From Clostridiales bacterium (GTDB taxonomy: Bacteria > Bacillota > Clostridia > Lachnospirales > Lachnospiraceae): a DNA stretch of 7,405 bases. The stretch covers positions 1-7,405 of the forward strand of contig JAJQBM010000150.1 in NCBI GenBank assembly GCA_021203285.1, written 5' to 3'. How positions within the stretch are numbered: the first letter of the stretch is position 1; each line of letters opens with the position of its first letter. Shown in pieces: positions 7,200 to 7,405 of the stretch. The notes under the pieces are model-generated. The model worked only from the letters and a program-made list of their open reading frames with translations, was not told the origin of the DNA and did no database searches. Made by a program: the position numbers and the translations under genes.

Positions 7200-7228
7200 C
7201 GGAGGCGTGGAAACATGCCTCCGTTTTT
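7200..7228 (+). terminator. Intrinsic terminator of the beta-galactosidase gene
   Basis: CGGAGGCGTG (7200-7209) pairs with CATGCCTCCG (7214-7223), ten pairs with one G-U, around a GAAA tetraloop. TTTTT follows at 7224-7228. It lies 40 bases after the stop codon. Confidence 0.92.
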
Positions 7229-7250
7229 GTTGGAAACGAGGCTCTTATCG

Positions 7251-7263
7251 TTCAATAGTTGAA
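7251..7263. repeat. Short spaced palindrome in the AT-rich gap
   Basis: TTCAA and TTGAA flank TAG, giving a 5-3-5 inverted repeat about 70 bases upstream of the promoter at 7333-7362. It could be an operator half-site pair, but this size occurs readily by chance in AT-rich DNA. Confidence 0.15.
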
Positions 7264-7332
7264 AATGCACAAAAACAGAACGAAAAGGGTACAAATAATG
7301 AATGATTTGCAAAAAATACGTGGTCTAAACTC

Positions 7333-7362
7333 TTGACTTTACCGGGGGGGGTATTATATAAT
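7333..7362 (+). promoter_or_regulatory. Strong sigma-A promoter for a gene beyond the window
   Basis: TTGACT (7333-7338, five of six) and a perfect TATAAT (7357-7362) are 18 bases apart. Transcription would begin near 7369. The -10 lies in the palindrome ATTATATAAT (7353-7362), and TACC/GGTA at 7340-7343 and 7350-7353 form a small dyad across the spacer, which loosely recalls promoters bound by MerR-family activators. The spacer holds eight G in a row. No complete gene follows inside the window. Confidence 0.8.
7344..7351. repeat. Run of eight G inside the promoter spacer
   Basis: Eight consecutive G lie between the -35 and -10 elements. Tracts of this kind change length by slipped-strand mispairing. 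One base lost would give the 17-base spacing that sigma-A prefers. That it varies here is inference. Confidence 0.75.
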
Positions 7363-7399
7363 TTTTTCGTATTAATGCTGAAAATCAGAAATTAAAATG

Positions 7400-7405
7400 A
7401 AAGGA
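7400..7405 (+). promoter_or_regulatory. Possible ribosome binding site of the next gene, cut by the window edge
   Basis: AAAGGA at the last bases lies about 31 bases after the predicted transcription start and could serve a start codon just past the edge. An ATG at 7397 (ATG AAA GGA) is an alternative start but has only A/T-rich sequence before it. Confidence 0.35.

Noticed and set aside
6302..7312. Long open frame on the minus strand (336 codons) opposite the end of the beta-galactosidase gene
   Set aside because: It lies antisense to a clear GH42 gene, reads across the terminator, has no recognisable domain and is typical of antisense frames in GC-rich genes.
7298..7336. Twelve-residue frame in the final gap
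   Set aside because: It has only a weak AAGGG before it, ends inside the -35 of the promoter and shows no leader-peptide pattern.
7375..7395. Six-residue frame after the last promoter, with a CTGA/TCAG mini-hairpin
   Set aside because: No ribosome binding site; the four-base stem is within chance for AT-rich DNA.
1..7405. CRISPR arrays, insertion sequences, tRNA genes or attachment sites
   Set aside because: No regularly spaced repeats, transposase-like protein, cloverleaf pattern or paired terminal repeats were seen.

Overview
The window looks like chromosomal DNA from a strictly anaerobic Clostridia member, most likely Lachnospiraceae or a neighbouring gut family. The pointers are GGAGG-type ribosome binding sites, GC-rich coding sequence beside AT-rich gaps, oxygen-sensitive Fe-S and flavin redox proteins, and a cytoplasmic GH42 beta-galactosidase of a Firmicutes type. 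The taxonomic call is an inference from style and gene content; there is no rRNA or other marker. All four genes are on the + strand, and there is no sign of mobile elements, CRISPR or tRNA.

Bases 1-3370 hold two redox genes that overlap by one base. The first (27-2150) joins a NuoG/HydA-like Fe-S electron wire to a GltD-like FAD/NAD(P)H oxidoreductase. The second (2150-3370) is a shortened NuoF/HydB-like protein: it keeps the SLBB region, the N3-type [4Fe-4S] site and a two-cluster ferredoxin tail, but lacks the glycine-rich FMN/NADH loop. Together they look like a soluble multi-cluster NAD(P)H:acceptor module in which the GltD part has taken over the pyridine nucleotide chemistry. After a 171-base gap with a large stem-loop comes a flavoprotein (3542-5002) of the fumarate reductase/3-ketosteroid dehydrogenase superfamily. 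It has no signal peptide and lacks the His and Arg expected of a true fumarate reductase. A strong hairpin terminator follows (5050-5085). The simplest reading is that the Fe-S pair passes electrons to or from this flavoprotein, whose substrate is unknown.

Bases 5090-7228 form an apparently self-contained unit: promoter, GH42 beta-galactosidase (5147-7159) and a textbook terminator with a GAAA loop. It is functionally unrelated to the redox genes.

Bases 7229-7405 are AT-rich and hold no supportable gene. They carry a strong promoter (TTGACT, 18 bp, TATAAT) for a gene starting past the window edge. Its spacer contains a run of eight G, which would make that promoter a candidate for slippage-driven on/off or graded expression.
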